Notes: generated by a model from the letters alone, not told the origin. DNA of 64,000 nt from Novosphingobium sp. TH158 (GCF_002855555.1 NZ_PKRT01000001.1:1392001-1456000), one strand, 5' to 3'; shown: positions 44,074-53,519, counted from the first letter of the stretch. Made by a program: numbers and translations.

Positions 44074-45753
44074 TCACCGGCACCCGATCAACGCCCTCTG
44101 CGCCTTCCAATCCATCGGCAGCTCGATCTCGCTGAGCCGCTTGGCGGTCAGCGTTGCAGGCTGCCTGCCCTCGACAATGGCGGTTACGATGTCCGGCGCG
44201 AGGCAGGAGAGCCTGACCAGCTTGCCCAGCCTCGTCCGGCAGCGTCCATGCTCCGCGCCAAGCGCGTGGAGCGATTTCTCCGGATTGGCGAGCACGAGCC
44301 TGCGCGCGGCAGCAGCCTCGGCGAGCAGGGCCAGCAGCCTGGTGTCGTGCCTTGCCGGTTCCGGTGCGAGCGATGTGGGACCTGGCACCACGAGCCGGAG
44401 CTGATGCCCCTTGCGCACCTTGGCGATCGGCAAGGTGAGCAGGATGGGTTCAGCTTGCACCTGGTGATCGTGCGCGACCTCCAGCGCCGCGAGCAGTCTG
44501 GCGCGTGAGAGGCTCATTTCGATGCTCTGAGAGGTCAGTGAGACCCGCTCAATGAGCTTCTCAATGACCTCCAACCGGTCATGCGCGCTGCCGCTGCGCA
44601 AGCTGGCCGCCATGAGATCCGCCCGCTTGAGCATGCGCTGGATGGTCTCGGCAGTGGCGCCCGGCACCAGAGAGCACAGGTCCGCGCTCTCGGACAGGAA
44701 GTCTGACAGACGCGTGCAGACGAGCTTCTCGACATCGCCTGCCGCCACCCGCCATGCCGGTCTGCCATCGATGAGGTCGGGCCGGGTATTGTAATAGCGG
44801 TAGCGCTTGCCGGTCTTGGTCGCATGGCTGGGCGTCATCGCCCTACCCTCACCGTCGAACAGGAGGCCAGTGAGCAGGCTCGGCTGCTGCGCGCGGATGC
44901 GCCGCGAGGTGCCTTGCGCTTGCGCCTTGAGCTTGGCCTGGACCGCTTCCCACAGCGGCGCCTCGATCACCTGGGCGTGCTCGCCGGGGTAAGCCTCGCC
45001 CTTGTGGACGATCTTGCCGATGTAGATCGGGTTGGCGAGCAAGTGGTAAAGCGTGCCACGACGGAACTCGCAGCCGCCCCGGTGCGGACCGCTGGCGCGG
45101 ATCTGGACCTTGGTGCGGTGACCGTTGCGGTTGAGCTCGCCGGCGAGGTCATCGACCGACGGCAGCTCAAGGTAACGCCGGTAGATGTGCCGGACGAGCT
45201 CTGCTTCGGCCGGGTTGATGATCAGCCTGCGGTTCTCGACGTCGTAGCCTAGCGGCACGGTGCCACCCATCCAGAGACCCTTGCGCTTGGAGGCCGCGAT
45301 CTTGTCCCGGATGCGCTCGCCGGTGACCTCGCGCTCGAACTGGGCGAAGCTGAGCAGCATATTGAGCGTGAGCCGCCCCATCGAGGTGGTGGTGTTGAAC
45401 GACTGGGTGATCGAGACGAAGCTGGCCCCTGCCTTGTCGAGCACCTCGACGATCTTGGCGAAGTCGGCAAGGCTGCGGGTCAGGCGGTCGATCTTGTAGA
45501 GCAGGATGATGTCGACCTTGCCGGCCGCGACATCGGCCAGCAGGCGTGAGAGGCCCGGCCTCTGCATGTTGCCGCCCGAGAACCCGCCATCATCGTAGCG
45601 CTCGGGGTTGAGCGCCCAGCCCTCGTGCCGCTGGCTCAGCGCATAGGCTGCGCAAGCCTCGTATTGCGCATCGAGGCTGTTGAACTCCTGGTCGAGACCA
45701 TCCTCGGTGGACTTGCGGGTGTAGACCGCACAGCGAAGGATCTTCTCAGCCAT
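44074..45753 (-). CDS. Large serine site-specific recombinase
   Basis: A 559-residue resolvase/invertase-type recombinase. The catalytic Ser is in AVYTRKSTEDGLDQEFNSLDAQ (S15), with DGGFSGGNMQRPGL, LLYKIDRLTRSLADF and MLLSFAQFEREVTGERIRDKI. A recombinase domain and zinc-ribbon-like domain follow (~165-330), then a long helical C-terminus. Large serine recombinases integrate and excise mobile elements. It overlaps the DUF2924 gene upstream (8 bases). The DUF3489-DUF2924-recombinase set is a recurring alphaproteobacterial cassette. Confidence 0.93.
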   Translation of the reverse strand: MAEKILRCAVYTRKSTEDGLDQEFNSLDAQYEACAAYALSQRHEGWALNPERYDDGGFSGGNMQRPGLSRLLADVAAGKVDIILLYKIDRLTRSLADFAKIVEVLDKAGASFVSITQSFNTTTSMGRLTLNMLLSFAQFEREVTGERIRDKIAASKRKGLWMGGTVPLGYDVENRRLIINPAEAELVRHIYRRYLELPSVDDLAGELNRNGHRTKVQIRASGPHRGGCEFRRGTLYHLLANPIYIGKIVHKGEAYPGEHAQVIEAPLWEAVQAKLKAQAQGTSRRIRAQQPSLLTGLLFDGEGRAMTPSHATKTGKRYRYYNTRPDLIDGRPAWRVAAGDVEKLVCTRLSDFLSESADLCSLVPGATAETIQRMLKRADLMAASLRSGSAHDRLEVIEKLIERVSLTSQSIEMSLSRARLLAALEVAHDHQVQAEPILLTLPIAKVRKGHQLRLVVPGPTSLAPEPARHDTRLLALLAEAAAARRLVLANPEKSLHALGAEHGRCRTRLGKLVRLSCLAPDIVTAIVEGRQPATLTAKRLSEIELPMDWKAQRALIGCR

Positions 45754-46168
45754 TGCGCCTCAGTCCGAAGAAGCGCGGACCTGACCAGTGAGCACCTGTT
45801 ACCGCGCGGGCAATCTCGCTCAGCGAGCGCCAGGTCTGCCCTTCGTAGAGGAACCCCTCCTCAAGCACCTCGACGCTGATCGTACGGCCGTTCCACTCGC
45901 GGATGAGGCGGGTGCCTTGCGAGAGGACCGGTGCGCGCTGGATTACCGGCGCGGCCCTCTCGCCTGCGGCGATGCGTTCGAGTTCGCGCGACACGACCGC
46001 CGGCAGGCGGCCCAGCCGCTTCTCCTGCAAGTGCTGGGCGAGCAGGCGGCGCAGCAGGCCTGCCGGAAGCGAGGGCACTGCCCCCGCTCCTGCCGCCTGC
46101 CATGCCGCTGGCAGGTCTGGCGCCGGCATCGCCTCGATGGCGGCCAGCTCTTTTGCCAGCCTGCTCAT
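45746..46168 (-). CDS. DUF2924 protein (recombinase partner)
   Basis: A 140-residue protein with the DUF2924 core, including LRRLLAQHLQEKRLGRLP, TRLIREWNGRTISVEVLEEGFLYEGQTWRSLSEIARAVTGAHWSGPRFFGL. Many alphaproteobacteria have it next to serine recombinases, probably as an accessory DNA-binding protein. It overlaps the recombinase start by 8 bases and the DUF3489 stop by ATGA. Confidence 0.88.
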   Translation of the reverse strand: MSRLAKELAAIEAMPAPDLPAAWQAAGAGAVPSLPAGLLRRLLAQHLQEKRLGRLPAVVSRELERIAAGERAAPVIQRAPVLSQGTRLIREWNGRTISVEVLEEGFLYEGQTWRSLSEIARAVTGAHWSGPRFFGLRRNG

Positions 46169-46464
46169 GCGGTCGCCGCCGCGGTCATGCGATAACGAGT
46201 GATGCCGTCGACCTTGTCCCTGGTGATGGCGTGGCCCTTCTTGCGCAAGCCGGTCAGCATCGCGCGGGTGGTGTGGGGCAGCCAGCCGGTTGCCGCGACC
46301 ATCTCATCGATGCTGGCACCTTCCGGTCGACTGAGCAGTGCGATGACTGCATCGCGCTTGCTGGGGATAGCGGGCTGCGCCTCGACCTGGGTCCCTGCAT
46401 CGGCCTGAGGCTCGCGGGCCATGCGGCGGGGGCGTTGAGCCGCGGACGTGTTGGTGTGTTCCAT
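46165..46464 (-). CDS. DUF3489 protein (recombinase partner)
   Basis: A 99-residue protein with the DUF3489 segment KRDAVIALLSRPEGASIDEMVAATGWLPHTTRAMLTGLRKKGHAITRDKVDGITRYRM, a winged-helix-like DNA-binding fold. I chose ATG 46464 (MEHTNTSAAQ); the frame opens further upstream to 46506 but without family similarity. First gene of the recombinase cassette, so its promoter lies in the region above 46464. Confidence 0.85.
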   Translation of the reverse strand: MEHTNTSAAQRPRRMAREPQADAGTQVEAQPAIPSKRDAVIALLSRPEGASIDEMVAATGWLPHTTRAMLTGLRKKGHAITRDKVDGITRYRMTAAATA

Positions 46465-46989
46465 GGGTGGTCTCCGTCGGGAGACAGCACCGGCTGCTCC
46501 CACCACCCAAGGCCCTGCCAGTCGAGCTGGTCAGGGATGCTGCTGCTGATCGGCCCGGCGATTCAGTGACAACAGCAATGCTTGGGTTTGGCTGATGATC
46601 AAGTGAATCGTCAGCTTTGTTGGGCACTCCGGAACGCCGGCTTTGCGATGCAACAACACTTATATCCGCCATTCCGGCCGCGACAACATTCAGCGCGTGA
46701 ACCTGCGATCGACTGATGAAATCAGATATCACGCTGGGCTCGGCGGGGCCTCGCTGAAGACCCGCAACCTCACATGTTCACCCTTTTAGCGATAGGAACC
46801 GGGGTCTCCTGAGCCTACTCGAATTTCGCGGCGCCGGCACCAAGCTAGTTCCAGCCGGCCTTCCGAGGTGAGGACGGCAGCGTCGTCCTCGGGCATCAAT
46901 TGGACAATCGCTCGAGGTTGATTTATTGGCGTCTACCAGCAAACGGGATACGTTTGTTCGGGGCGCGAAAAATACATAAGGTGGACGAT
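46465..46989. other. 525-base region between the recombinase cassette and the lasso precursor
   Basis: No ORF with recognisable content. It should hold the promoter of the recombinase cassette (minus) and of the lasso cluster (plus). CAAACG-GGATA-CGTTTG (46940-46956), a perfect 6-base inverted repeat, lies 34 bases before the precursor ATG. A convincing -35/-10 pair is not seen. Confidence 0.45.
46940..46956. promoter_or_regulatory. Small inverted repeat before the lasso precursor
   Basis: CAAACG and CGTTTG, separated by GGATA, form a perfect hexamer inverted repeat 34 bases before the precursor start. It could be an operator or a leader-RNA hairpin; no regulator gene is in the cluster. Confidence 0.35.
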
Positions 46990-47160
46990 ATGCAAAATTA
47001 CGGCGAAACAGGGCAAGCGCAGAACGAGCAGGCCACTTTCGGGGCGCAAGAGGTTGCCCAGGACTATGTAGCTCCCGAATTGAGTGATCTCGGTTCGCTA
47101 GAGGCGCACACCAATATTGGCAGGCGTTCGTCTGCACCCTTTGATCGGGGATCTTCCTGA
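46990..47160 (+). CDS. Lasso-peptide precursor
   Basis: A 56-residue peptide, start ATG with AAGGTGG 7 bases upstream (a GTG three codons earlier is also in frame). The leader contains YVAPELSDLG (Y26, P29, L31, G35) and T41, matching YxxPxLxxxGxxxxxT, the recognition pattern of lasso leaders bound by B1 proteins. The likely core is GRRSSAPFDRGSS (residues 44-56): Gly1 and Asp9 fit a nine-residue macrolactam ring with a four-residue tail RGSS. With that core the Thr is at -3 rather than the usual -2; starting at Ile43 would require a ring of ten. The C-terminus is Ser-Ser, a possible target of the cluster kinase. The core has no Tyr or Cys. Confidence 0.85.
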   Translation: MQNYGETGQAQNEQATFGAQEVAQDYVAPELSDLGSLEAHTNIGRRSSAPFDRGSS

Positions 47161-47218
47161 AATCTGCATCCTTGGTTCTGCCTGATCAGGTAATTTGGCG
47201 GACTGAGGACATTTCGCC

Positions 47219-48985
47219 GTGACGAGCATCGTTGTGTGGAACAAGTCCTTTCCGGGATTTGAGCCAAGCCATTTCGCAAGTCATCCATTTACTGGTTCAC
47301 TCGGCTGCTGGCACGTAACCTCTTGCGCTGCACCGGTGCTGCTGCCGGGCGAGAATGGCTGGCTGTTCGCTTCCGCTCGCCTTGATAATCGTGCAGACGT
47401 TGCGGCTCGGCTGGAATTTTCCTCCGACCAAGCGCGGGTCCTTACCGATAGCGAACTGCTGAGTGCCGCATATGGCGCATGGGGTGCGCAATGTGGTGAG
47501 CATATGCTGGGCGCGTGGTGCTTCGTCGCGCTCGATGCGCGAACTGGCACTATCACGCTCGGCCGGGATGCCCTAGGTCTCGCGCCGCTCTATTATGCGG
47601 CAAAACGCAATCGCCTGACCTTTGCATCGCGCCTACCCGACCTGCTCTGGCTCGAAGGTGGCGGGCGCAGACTCAACCCGATGGCGCTGGCCCAACTGGG
47701 CTATGGCCACAAGCGCGATACCAGCACGTTCTTTGCTGGCTTGTCCAAGGCCCCCGCGGCGCAGGTGCTATCCGTCGGTGCCGATGGTTCAGTGTTGCGC
47801 CGGGTGCGATACTGGGACCCCGGTGCCGTGCCCAAACTGCGCTACCCGCGTGACGAGGATTATGTGGAGGCGTTTGCCGGCCTCTATGATGAAGTGGTCA
47901 ACAATGCGCTGACTCCGGGTGCGAAGGTGGGTATCGCATTGAGTAGCGGGCTAGATTCCAGCTCGATCGCGGCATTGGCTGCGCCGCGAATGGCGGCATC
48001 TGGCTACCGTCTGCAAGCCTATAGCTGGGCACCGGGTCGCCGGATCAACACTGTGCCACCGCGGGGCCGATTTTGGGACGAGCGACCGCAAGTAGCGCAA
48101 CTGGCTGCACGGATCGGCAATATCGACGTAACCACTGTAGAAGGCAATTCCGGTGGATTGCTGGCGACAATACGCCAGATGCTGAAAACCGTGGAAGAGC
48201 CAAGCAATGCATTGGCCGGCTGGCACTGGTATCATCGAGTGTGGAGCCGCGCTGCCGCCGATGGTATCGGCGTTCTGCTGACCGGCGATTTCGGTAATTA
48301 TACTGTTTCGCTGGATCGCCGCAATCATGCGGTTCCCGGTTGGCGCGATCGCTACCACGCATTCCGGCACCGATTGCGAAACCGGCACCTGGGGCGCCAT
48401 ACTCATGCCCGGATGCTGGTCCGCCCCGACTTCGTCGAGCGCATGCTGGCCGATTGCCCGCCGCAGGATCCCGCGCTGACCGCACGTTGGCGCAAAGCCT
48501 CGCATCCATTGCGTTCGTTCTACAACATCCTGCAATCCGGTGGCGCATCGTTGCAATGCGAATTGGGCGAGGCGATGCAGCTCGAAATGCGCATGCCCGC
48601 GATCGATCGGCGTATGGTTGATTTTTGCTGTGGTGTTCCGTCCGAGCAACATGCTCGGCATGGACAGACGAAATTGCTGATGCGTCGCGCGTTTGTGGGG
48701 CGCTTGCCCGACACGCTGCTGTGGAACCGGCAACGTGGATTGTCTGGAGGCGACGTGGTGCAAGCGCTGGCCGCCGAGAAGGAGGAGGTTTTCGCGTTGC
48801 TGGACGCTGCTGCACGTTGTCCGCTCACACGTGAAGCGCTCGATCTGCCGTGGCTGCAGGCCCGGGCCGCACGGCTCGGATTGGATGGGTCGCAGTCACT
48901 CGATGTGATGGATGCCGGACTGCTGATGCGCGGGCTGACCTATATGATGTTCCTGCAAGGCTTCGACGACGTGGCTGCGAAATGA
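47219..48985 (+). CDS. Lasso-peptide cyclase (asparagine-synthetase homologue, LasC/McjC type)
   Basis: A 588-residue asparagine-synthetase-like protein that adenylates the Asp/Glu side chain and closes the macrolactam. The N-terminal glutaminase-like region is present but begins MTSIVVWN, without the catalytic Cys2, as in lasso cyclases. The synthetase domain has the PP-loop IALSSGLDSSSIAAL (~239-253), and a LLTGDFGNY motif. Start GTG 47219 has GAGGA upstream. It follows the precursor by 58 bases and overlaps the first sulfotransferase by ATGA. Confidence 0.9.
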   Translation: MTSIVVWNKSFPGFEPSHFASHPFTGSLGCWHVTSCAAPVLLPGENGWLFASARLDNRADVAARLEFSSDQARVLTDSELLSAAYGAWGAQCGEHMLGAWCFVALDARTGTITLGRDALGLAPLYYAAKRNRLTFASRLPDLLWLEGGGRRLNPMALAQLGYGHKRDTSTFFAGLSKAPAAQVLSVGADGSVLRRVRYWDPGAVPKLRYPRDEDYVEAFAGLYDEVVNNALTPGAKVGIALSSGLDSSSIAALAAPRMAASGYRLQAYSWAPGRRINTVPPRGRFWDERPQVAQLAARIGNIDVTTVEGNSGGLLATIRQMLKTVEEPSNALAGWHWYHRVWSRAAADGIGVLLTGDFGNYTVSLDRRNHAVPGWRDRYHAFRHRLRNRHLGRHTHARMLVRPDFVERMLADCPPQDPALTARWRKASHPLRSFYNILQSGGASLQCELGEAMQLEMRMPAIDRRMVDFCCGVPSEQHARHGQTKLLMRRAFVGRLPDTLLWNRQRGLSGGDVVQALAAEKEEVFALLDAAARCPLTREALDLPWLQARAARLGLDGSQSLDVMDAGLLMRGLTYMMFLQGFDDVAAK

Positions 48986-49725
48986 CCCGGCTGGATCAAG
49001 CTCCGCCGCTGGTACTTGTGCTCGGCATGCACCGTAGCGGCACTAGTTGCCTGGCGGGAGGGCTGGAGCGCTGCGGGCTGTATCTGGGCGATGTGCGCCG
49101 CACCGGCCACTTCAATCGCAAGGGTTATTTCGAACCGGCCGAACTGGTGCGGCTGCACGACCAGATTCTAGCGCACAATCGCGGGAGCTGGCATCAACCG
49201 CCACCCGAAGTGTCCCTCCATCCCGTGTTGGCTGAGAAACTGGCGGTGCTGATCGATAATTTGACCAGCTCATCAGAAGCGCACGCCGCCTGCGGAATCA
49301 AGGACCCCAGGCTGTTGTTGTTGCTCAAGCCATGGATGGAACTGGCCGGGCCACGTATGCGGCTGGTCGGCACATTCCGGCATCCGCTGGCAGTGGCGGC
49401 CTCCCTGCACCGCCGCAACGGCTTGACAATGGCGCAGGGACTGGAGCTCTGGCGCGAATATAATTCGCGTCTGGTCGAGGCCCACCGGCGCACGCCATTC
49501 CGGTTGATTGCCTACGATCTTGCTGATCCGGGGGCCTATCGGGCTGCGCTGGCCAAGCTTGCCCGTGCGGTCGGCTTGCGCCCGTCGCGCTTTGGTTTGT
49601 GGCGGTTCGTATCTTCTAGATTGGATCACGAAGTGGCCGCGCGCAATGCGCAGGTTCCCCCAGCCTGCGCGGCGCTTTACGACTATCTGTTGCACCATGC
49701 GGGTCCGCAAGAGAGTTCAGCATGA
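48982..49725 (+). CDS. Sulfotransferase-like protein 1
   Basis: A 247-residue PAPS-dependent sulfotransferase-fold protein. The 5'-phosphosulfate loop is LVLGMHRSGTSCLAGGL near the start, with a 3'-phosphate-binding-like VGTFRHPLAVAASL (~125-138). Acceptor is unknown. The frame extends upstream but the first methionine consistent with coupling is at 48982 (ATGA with the cyclase stop). It is one of three sulfotransferase genes in the cluster. The next gene starts inside its stop. Confidence 0.85.
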   Translation: MTRLDQAPPLVLVLGMHRSGTSCLAGGLERCGLYLGDVRRTGHFNRKGYFEPAELVRLHDQILAHNRGSWHQPPPEVSLHPVLAEKLAVLIDNLTSSSEAHAACGIKDPRLLLLLKPWMELAGPRMRLVGTFRHPLAVAASLHRRNGLTMAQGLELWREYNSRLVEAHRRTPFRLIAYDLADPGAYRAALAKLARAVGLRPSRFGLWRFVSSRLDHEVAARNAQVPPACAALYDYLLHHAGPQESSA

Positions 49726-50576
49726 TTCCGGATCGTCTCCGCAAACGTCTCGAGCGGGCAATCGACAACGGCAAGTGGCGCTATCGCATGCTGCCCCGCT
49801 GGCGTCCGGAAGCTGCGCCCGACATACCCATCACCATCCTTGTGCGCAGCTGGAACCGGCCGTTGCACTTGTGGGCATCGCTCGACTCGCTGTGGCGCGA
49901 GTCATCGGCCTCCTGCCGCTTCATCCTGATCGACAATGCGTCGAGTGACCCGCTGACGCACAAGGTCATCGACGCGTTCGAGCGCCGGGGCATGTTTGTC
50001 GCCGTATATCGGATGTCGGAGAACCAGTCGGATAACCAGCAGGTCATCTACGATCGGCACCGGGCCGAATTCGGCCCGTACGTGGTGCTGGCCGATGCGG
50101 ATGTCATCTTATGCCCGAGCTCGGGCGATTGGGTGCGGCGGATGCGCCGCATCATGGCGGCGCGGCCGAGCCTGGCCTTGCTTGGATCGGTGGTGGACCC
50201 TGTAGATTTCGTAACGCTGGAGCAGGCGCGCGCCCTGGAACCAGACTTGCCCGAACCGGTCTTGCGCGAACTGATCAAGGCAAACAGCGCGGAACGACGC
50301 CAGCCCAGGCGCATGCTGGCATCGGTGATCAATCCATATCCCCCGGCGGGACGGCTGCTGATGGCCCGCACCGCCGTGCTGGACCAGACCGGCGCAATCA
50401 TCGGAGCCCGGCGGCTGTGCGAGGCGATCGAAACGACCGGCCATGATGTGGGAATTACGCCGCGGGTGGTGCACCGCCACCTCTCGCTGCTCAATCTGTT
50501 CGATTATCCCGCCTACGACTACGATCAGCTCTATCAATATCTCGGCCATGCCGCACCGGACAGGCAGGCAGGCTAG
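49722..50576 (+). CDS. Glycosyltransferase-like protein 1 (GT-A fold)
   Basis: A 284-residue protein with IPITILVRSWNRPLHLWASLDSLW near residue 35, FILIDNASSDPLTH, and the acidic VVLADADVILCPSSGD (DxD-like). It looks like a GT-A nucleotide-sugar transferase with small size. Donor and acceptor are unknown. Overlaps sulfotransferase 1 by ATGA and is followed after 2 bases by sulfotransferase 2. Confidence 0.72.
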   Translation: MIPDRLRKRLERAIDNGKWRYRMLPRWRPEAAPDIPITILVRSWNRPLHLWASLDSLWRESSASCRFILIDNASSDPLTHKVIDAFERRGMFVAVYRMSENQSDNQQVIYDRHRAEFGPYVVLADADVILCPSSGDWVRRMRRIMAARPSLALLGSVVDPVDFVTLEQARALEPDLPEPVLRELIKANSAERRQPRRMLASVINPYPPAGRLLMARTAVLDQTGAIIGARRLCEAIETTGHDVGITPRVVHRHLSLLNLFDYPAYDYDQLYQYLGHAAPDRQAG

Positions 50577-50578
50577 CC

Positions 50579-51550
50579 ATGCTCCCCAATTTCCTGTGCA
50601 TCGGCGCGCAGAAATGCGGTACGACGACGCTCTGGCACATGCTAGATGCTCATCCTGATATCTGCATGGCGCGCCCGCGCGAAACCCGCTTCTTCAGCGA
50701 GGATGTGCGCCATGCCGAAGGCGTGCCCGCCTATGAGCTCCGGCACTTTGCCCATTGGCGGGGTGAGCGCGCCGTAGGTGAGAAGTGCCCGGAATATCTC
50801 TACCTGCCGCATGTGCCGGAACGAGTCCTGCGGGCGCTGGGCGGCGAGCTGAAATTCCTGATCTGCCTGCGCAGTCCGGCACAGCGGGCCTATGCGCATT
50901 ATCGGCACAATATCGCGCAATTGCGCGAAGCCCGGCCTTTTGCAGATGTGCTGGAGGATGAAGTGGCAACAATCCGCGCCGGCGGCTTCGTGGCACCACC
51001 GTTCGGCTATATCGGCAGGGGCGATTATGCGGCGCAACTGGAGCGTTATTTCGATCTGTTTGGCCGCGAGCGATGCTATGTCATCAACTTCGAGGAGATT
51101 GTGGCCCGTCAAACGGCCGTGGCAGCCGGCGTCTTCCGTTTTCTTGAAGTGGAGCCTCGCGCGCTGCCGCAGCATTTTCATGCCGGCCATGCCTCGTTCG
51201 GCGACATGCGCCTCTGGGTTGACAATCTGCAAGGCGCTCCGCGTGTGCATTTGTTGCAAGGTACGAGTGCGGTGACCAGCGGCGGCTTGCGGGGACTCTG
51301 GCGCGCATTGAGCGGGCATGGCGCGGTTCCCGGCGCGCCCGTGCAAGTGCGCGCGCCATCTCCGGAGCTGCAAGCGTTCGCGGGCAACTTTGCAGCGTTG
51401 CGTGAGCTCCCCAGACGGCTGTCGCAGGACGATGAGTTGCGCATTAACCAATGCTATTTTTCCGAAGCGATAGAGCGATCAGCGGCCCTGCTCGGCACTG
51501 GCTTCGCGCGTTGGCTAGAGGCGGGCGAAGCGTGGGTGGATCGTCCATGA
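50579..51550 (+). CDS. Sulfotransferase-like protein 2
   Basis: A 323-residue sulfotransferase. The PAPS loop is FLCIGAQKCGTTTLWHML and the 3'-phosphate-binding segment is KFLICLRSPAQRAYAHYRHN. Also RETRFFSEDVRHAEG. It resembles heparan-sulfate-type sulfotransferases more than aryl ones, so a hydroxyl or sugar acceptor is plausible. Its stop overlaps the next start (ATGA). Confidence 0.88.
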   Translation: MLPNFLCIGAQKCGTTTLWHMLDAHPDICMARPRETRFFSEDVRHAEGVPAYELRHFAHWRGERAVGEKCPEYLYLPHVPERVLRALGGELKFLICLRSPAQRAYAHYRHNIAQLREARPFADVLEDEVATIRAGGFVAPPFGYIGRGDYAAQLERYFDLFGRERCYVINFEEIVARQTAVAAGVFRFLEVEPRALPQHFHAGHASFGDMRLWVDNLQGAPRVHLLQGTSAVTSGGLRGLWRALSGHGAVPGAPVQVRAPSPELQAFAGNFAALRELPRRLSQDDELRINQCYFSEAIERSAALLGTGFARWLEAGEAWVDRP

Positions 51551-52536
51551 CCGGTCCGTGGACTTTCAACATCATCTACACGCCGGGCACGGTGGCCTAT
51601 TTGGCGCCGTTGGTGCATTCGCTACTGCACCACTCGGATGCCTGCTTCCGCCTGGTCGATAATGGGTGCATGCCGCCCGAGCGCGACTTGTTGGCGGCGC
51701 TGGCTGAGGCTTCGCCGCGATTAGCATTCCACGAGCTCGGCGCTTCACGTTGCCTGCCCCATGGCGAAGTGCTCGACGCCCTACGGTTGCTGCCAGTCAC
51801 CGGTCCGTTCGCATTTATGGATTCCGATATCGTGGCTTCAGGCCCGTTCATGGCGTCGCTGCATGCGGGGTTCGAGGGATCTTCAGCGGTGTTTTCCGGG
51901 CCGCCGGTGTGGCTGGGAGAACGTGATGGCGTTTTTCGGAAGGGCTATCGCCGGCTTGATGGCGAATATCTGTGGCGGCCTACGGGTGAATGCCTAGGCT
52001 GCACGTATGTTGCGGCCTACCGGCCGGACGCGCTGGCCGGGACGATTTCCCGCCATGGCGCGGGATTTGCCGAAGCAGCATGGCTGGACCTTCCTCAGGA
52101 AACCCGGCAGGTACTGGTTGGGCGCAGGCTAGAGGCCGGACATTTCGACACTGGCAAACTGGTCAACGCGCTGCTGCCGGGCACGCTGACGATGGCCCGT
52201 ACGCCGACGCTGCACCATATCGGCGGCTTCAGCTTCGTGGCAGGGACACAGCCGAATAGTGGCAGCAAAATGCCGGGCCTGCTCCGAGCGTTGCTGGGCG
52301 CATGGCGCTATCGCCACGGCCGCAGTCAGCGCGAGGCCGTGGAGACGGCCCGCCGCCGGATCGATCGCCGCGATCGGGTGCGGCGTTATTTCGTTGAATT
52401 CCTGCGCGCGCAGGCCTGCGGAGCGCCCGAGCCGACACCGCCTCCGAACTTGCCCGCCGACATCGCCACGCGCCTTCACGAGGCTGCCGATGCGCTTCGT
52501 GCCAACCATATTCTGGCGCAGGAACTGCGCCCATGA
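51547..52536 (+). CDS. Glycosyltransferase-like protein 2
   Basis: A 329-residue protein beginning MTGPWTFNIIYTPGTVAYLAPLVHSLL, with FRLVDNGCMPPERDL and GPFAFMDSDIVASGPF (DSD, DxD-like). This pattern fits GT-A transferases that act on donor sugar nucleotides. Other parts are not recognised. I chose 51547 because it overlaps the upstream stop by ATGA; the frame opens earlier. Followed by the kinase gene with an ATGA overlap. Confidence 0.68.
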   Translation: MTGPWTFNIIYTPGTVAYLAPLVHSLLHHSDACFRLVDNGCMPPERDLLAALAEASPRLAFHELGASRCLPHGEVLDALRLLPVTGPFAFMDSDIVASGPFMASLHAGFEGSSAVFSGPPVWLGERDGVFRKGYRRLDGEYLWRPTGECLGCTYVAAYRPDALAGTISRHGAGFAEAAWLDLPQETRQVLVGRRLEAGHFDTGKLVNALLPGTLTMARTPTLHHIGGFSFVAGTQPNSGSKMPGLLRALLGAWRYRHGRSQREAVETARRRIDRRDRVRRYFVEFLRAQACGAPEPTPPPNLPADIATRLHEAADALRANHILAQELRP

Positions 52537-53519
52537 CGCCACTCAGCCGCCATATCGCTTATGGCCTGCAGATCGCCTCGGAGATTTCATGGCCATTGCT
52601 GGCGCCGGGCGCGGAAGGCCCGGCCGATGTCATTGTGAAGGTGGGGCGGGGGCCACGACCCAATCGTGCAAACTTCTGCGCACCCGTCTATCGCAGCCCC
52701 GGCCATAACGCCGCTGGCATGCCGTATCTAGACGTAGCCATGGCTGACGCGGAGGGAGGTTCACCATGGCTCATCAGACACCATGGAGAAGCCGGATCGA
52801 TAGATTTCCTGCTCGATGCCGGCAACTCGATTACAGTATGGCGCGATACTCAGGTGGCGCCCTGTGATCTTGCCGCCTATTTCACCGGTCCGGTTTTGGG
52901 CCATCTGCTGCGCATGCGGGGGCAGGTTGCGCTGCACGGCGGATTTGTCTCGCATCGCGGCCAGGGGGTGGGCGTATTGGCAGGCAAGGGCGGTGGCAAA
53001 TCCACGCTGGTGGCAGCTCTCGCCAAGACCGGCGTGGCGGTGCTGGCTGACGACGTCGGCGCGTTGGCCCGCGATGGGCATGGCGGATGGCAGGTGGCAT
53101 CGGGCTATCCATGCCTGCGCGTCTGGGACGATACGCAGGCTGCAGTTGGCTTTCAGCCCGACGAGCTCGCTGGCCCAGTCGTCACTTTCGAAGCCAAGCA
53201 CTATGTTGCGTTGGACGAAGCACCACTGCGTTTCGAGGCGAACTCCCGACCGTTGCGGGCGTTGGTCGTGCTTGGCGAGCGCCAGCACCGCGAGGATGCA
53301 GTGATCAAGCGACTGGCGCCGGGGCCGGCGATTGCCGCGTTACTGGCCAATGTCTATGCGCCGCGGGCGGGCGGCATCGCCATGCGCGGGCGGGATCTGG
53401 CCTGTGCGGGGGAATTGAGCCAGTCGATCACGATCTGCAAGGTCTCGCTGCCTGAGGGGATTGGCTGGTTGCGACAGCATGCCGCTCGGCTGCTCGACAG
53501 GGTGCTGGGTCATGGCTGA
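52533..53519 (+). CDS. HPr-kinase-like serine kinase (lasso tailoring kinase)
   Basis: A 328-residue HprK-related protein. Walker A is GVLAGKGGGKSTLVAAL (151-158), with LHGGFVS containing H135 and VLADDVGAL (D173, D174) as in HPr kinases. Relatives in the paeninodin cluster phosphorylate the C-terminal Ser of the precursor. The precursor here ends in Ser-Ser, so phosphorylation of Ser56 or Ser55 is a testable prediction. It overlaps the nucleotidyltransferase start by 8 bases. Confidence 0.85.
   Translation: MTPLSRHIAYGLQIASEISWPLLAPGAEGPADVIVKVGRGPRPNRANFCAPVYRSPGHNAAGMPYLDVAMADAEGGSPWLIRHHGEAGSIDFLLDAGNSITVWRDTQVAPCDLAAYFTGPVLGHLLRMRGQVALHGGFVSHRGQGVGVLAGKGGGKSTLVAALAKTGVAVLADDVGALARDGHGGWQVASGYPCLRVWDDTQAAVGFQPDELAGPVVTFEAKHYVALDEAPLRFEANSRPLRALVVLGERQHREDAVIKRLAPGPAIAALLANVYAPRAGGIAMRGRDLACAGELSQSITICKVSLPEGIGWLRQHAARLLDRVLGHG

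Noticed and set aside
46304..46732. 142-residue minus-strand frame overlapping the DUF3489 gene
   Set aside because: Different frame from the real gene, low-complexity Ser/Arg content, no domain.
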